The notes below the pieces were generated by a model that ran no database searches, had not been told where the DNA came from, and saw only the letters and a list, made by a program, of their open reading frames with translations. Position numbers and translations under genes: made by a program. This document shows positions 5,288 to 6,484 of a DNA stretch of 6,484 nucleotides, in pieces. The stretch is from Bifidobacterium breve (lineage in GTDB: Bacteria > Actinomycetota > Actinomycetes > S36-B12), in assembly GCA_943328365.2 (NCBI GenBank), contig CALPZT020000097.1, positions 1-6,484 on the forward strand, given 5' to 3'. Positions within the stretch are counted from its first letter, which is position 1. Every line of letters starts with the position of its first letter.

Positions 5288-6472
5288 TCAGACGATGTTG
5301 TGCTCGGCCCGCAGGCCTCCGAACGCGAACCGGTCGGCAGTGAACGGGCGTACGTCAACAGGTGGCTCGCGATGCAGGTAGAGGTCGCGAAGGACCTCGC
5401 CGACGGCCGGGCCCTGGAGGAACCCGTGACCGGAGAAACCTGCTGCATAAAGAAAGCGCTCGACCCCGGCCGCTTCTCCGATGAGTGCATTGCTGTCGGG
5501 AGTGACCTCGTACAGGCCCGACCAGCGGTGCGCGATGCCGATGTCGAGCAGGCTCGGGCACCGGCGCTCCATGGCCTCGATGAGGTCTGGCATCCAATCC
5601 TCGCTGTAGTCATGCGTGAATCCGGGTGACTCCCCGGCATACGACATCCCGAGGAGTATGCCCGGGCCCTCGCGATGGAGGTAGAACGTGGTGGCGGCGT
5701 CGATGGTCATCGGCATGGTCGACGGCAGGACTGATGCCAGGGATTCGTCAAGAGGCTCGGTGATGAGAATCTGGCGGCGGAGCGGCTCCACCTCGAGGGA
5801 GACCCCGGCCATCGCCCCTATCTCCTTCGACCAGGCACCGGCGGCGCACACGACCGCGCTCGTTCGAACGACGCCAGCGCTCGTATGCACGGCGACGATG
5901 GCGGGCCCGTCCATCTCGATGCCCTCGACGGTCACGCCGGTGCGAATGACCGCGCCATGGCGCCGAGCACCCGCTGCATATCCGTGGACGACAGACTCCG
6001 GGCTGCAGTAGCCATCGCGTGGATGGAACGCCGCAGCGAGCAGGTCGTCGACGATGATTCCGGGGGAGAGCTCATGCGCCTCGCGCGGGGTGAGGAGCCG
6101 GCTCTGGATGCCCATGCGGTGCTGGAGCTCGATGGACTGCTCGTAGGCGGCGAGGTCGCCTGCCTCGGTGATGACGAACAGGTAGCCGACCTGGTGCAGG
6201 TCGATGGCCCACCCCGGGCGCTCATGGAAGTTCTCGAAGGCCTCGAGGCCGCGTGCGCCGAGTTCGATGTTCACCGGATCGGAGAACTGCGCTCTGACCC
6301 CGCCCGCAGCCTTCGAGGTCGAGCCGCTCGCGAGCAGCCCGCGCTCGAGCAGGAGCACATCCTTCACACCGGCCTCGGCGAGGTGGAACGCGGCGCTCGC
6401 GCCCATGATGCCGCCGCCGATGATGACGACACTCGCACTCGTCGGAAGCGCGGGATCAGGCGAGACCGTCAT
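5288..6472 (-). CDS. FAD-dependent oxidoreductase of the DAO / sarcosine oxidase beta family
   Basis: The 394-residue flavoprotein belongs to the D-amino-acid oxidase superfamily, whose members oxidise C-N bonds of amino acids and N-methyl amines (sarcosine oxidase beta, glycine oxidase, proline dehydrogenase beta, dimethylglycine dehydrogenase). The N-terminus has the Rossmann motif VVIIGGGIMG (15-24) and Glu43 at the end of the second strand for the FAD ribose. GSTSKAAGGVRAQFS (50-64) is the segment next to the flavin in sarcosine-oxidase-beta-like and archaeal proline-dehydrogenase-beta-like proteins. The C-terminal FAD and substrate-closing motifs are WSGLYEVTPDSNALIG (317-332) and YAAGFSGHGFLQGPAVGE (342-359). 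Length is normal and no signal peptide is seen. No ferredoxin-like or alpha subunit is next to it within the window. The start codon overlaps an in-frame TGA as ATGA at the right edge, so an upstream gene may be translationally coupled. The substrate is unresolved. Confidence 0.9.
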   Translation of the reverse strand: MTVSPDPALPTSASVVIIGGGIMGASAAFHLAEAGVKDVLLLERGLLASGSTSKAAGGVRAQFSDPVNIELGARGLEAFENFHERPGWAIDLHQVGYLFVITEAGDLAAYEQSIELQHRMGIQSRLLTPREAHELSPGIIVDDLLAAAFHPRDGYCSPESVVHGYAAGARRHGAVIRTGVTVEGIEMDGPAIVAVHTSAGVVRTSAVVCAAGAWSKEIGAMAGVSLEVEPLRRQILITEPLDESLASVLPSTMPMTIDAATTFYLHREGPGILLGMSYAGESPGFTHDYSEDWMPDLIEAMERRCPSLLDIGIAHRWSGLYEVTPDSNALIGEAAGVERFLYAAGFSGHGFLQGPAVGEVLRDLYLHREPPVDVRPFTADRFAFGGLRAEHNIV

Positions 6473-6484
6473 CCGAAGTTCACG
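6469..6484 (-). other. Possible last codons of an upstream gene overlapping the oxidoreductase start
   Basis: Read on the minus strand, the 12 bases before the oxidoreductase ATG run GTG AAC TTC GGA and then TGA, which shares three bases with the ATG (ATGA overlap). This is the typical form of translational coupling. Only four codons are visible, so whether a gene really ends here cannot be decided from this window. No clear Shine-Dalgarno sequence is present, which fits coupling but does not prove it. Confidence 0.25.

Noticed and set aside
4476..5640. Other minus-strand frames (4476-4910 and 4699-5640) overlapping the decarboxylase and the oxidoreductase end
   Set aside because: They are out of frame with the two recognised genes, Arg/Ser-rich and without domains; the 4699-5640 frame spans the stop and start of two well-supported genes.

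Overview
This window carries six protein-coding genes packed closely together on GC-rich DNA (most third codon positions are G or C). I see no RNA gene, insertion sequence, CRISPR array, phage gene or broken gene. The gene types suggest a high-GC actinobacterium: an actinomycete-type phosphofructokinase beginning MRVGVLTGGGDCPGLNAVIRAVV, a class II DAHP synthase that matches the Mycobacterium tuberculosis enzyme at a constant residue offset, and two genes whose start codons lie directly behind TANNNT boxes, as in leaderless actinobacterial transcripts. The lineage is an inference; no rRNA or marker gene is present.

Layout, left to right. (1) Bases 1-694, minus strand: the first 231 residues of a glycerol kinase (GlpK), cut by the window edge. 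(2) Bases 695-876: a divergent control region of 182 bp with a perfect 12-bp palindrome and four copies of the pentamer CGTGA/TCACG. (3) Plus strand: 6-phosphofructokinase (877-1902), class II DAHP synthase (1922-3274) and an O6-methylguanine-DNA methyltransferase (3283-3795), separated by 19 and 8 bp. (4) A hairpin at 3812-3844 between converging genes. (5) Minus strand: a two-gene unit of an FAD-dependent amine/amino-acid oxidoreductase (6472-5288) followed after 24 bp by a PLP-dependent group II decarboxylase (5263-3839). The unit probably continues upstream beyond the right edge, because an in-frame TGA overlaps the oxidoreductase start as ATGA.

How the genes may work together. Glycerol kinase feeds glycerol into the triose-phosphate pool. 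The adjacent phosphofructokinase has Asp104 and Lys124, the signature of the pyrophosphate-dependent, reversible enzyme, so it could work in glycolysis or in gluconeogenesis from glycerol. DAHP synthase draws on phosphoenolpyruvate and erythrose 4-phosphate for aromatic amino acids. The minus-strand pair looks like amine or amino-acid metabolism, but its substrates cannot be read from sequence. The points most worth checking are the phosphoryl donor of the phosphofructokinase, the repeated half-sites in the divergent promoter, the leaderless starts, and the decarboxylase's unusual catalytic loop. I found no clear sign of a wholly new system.
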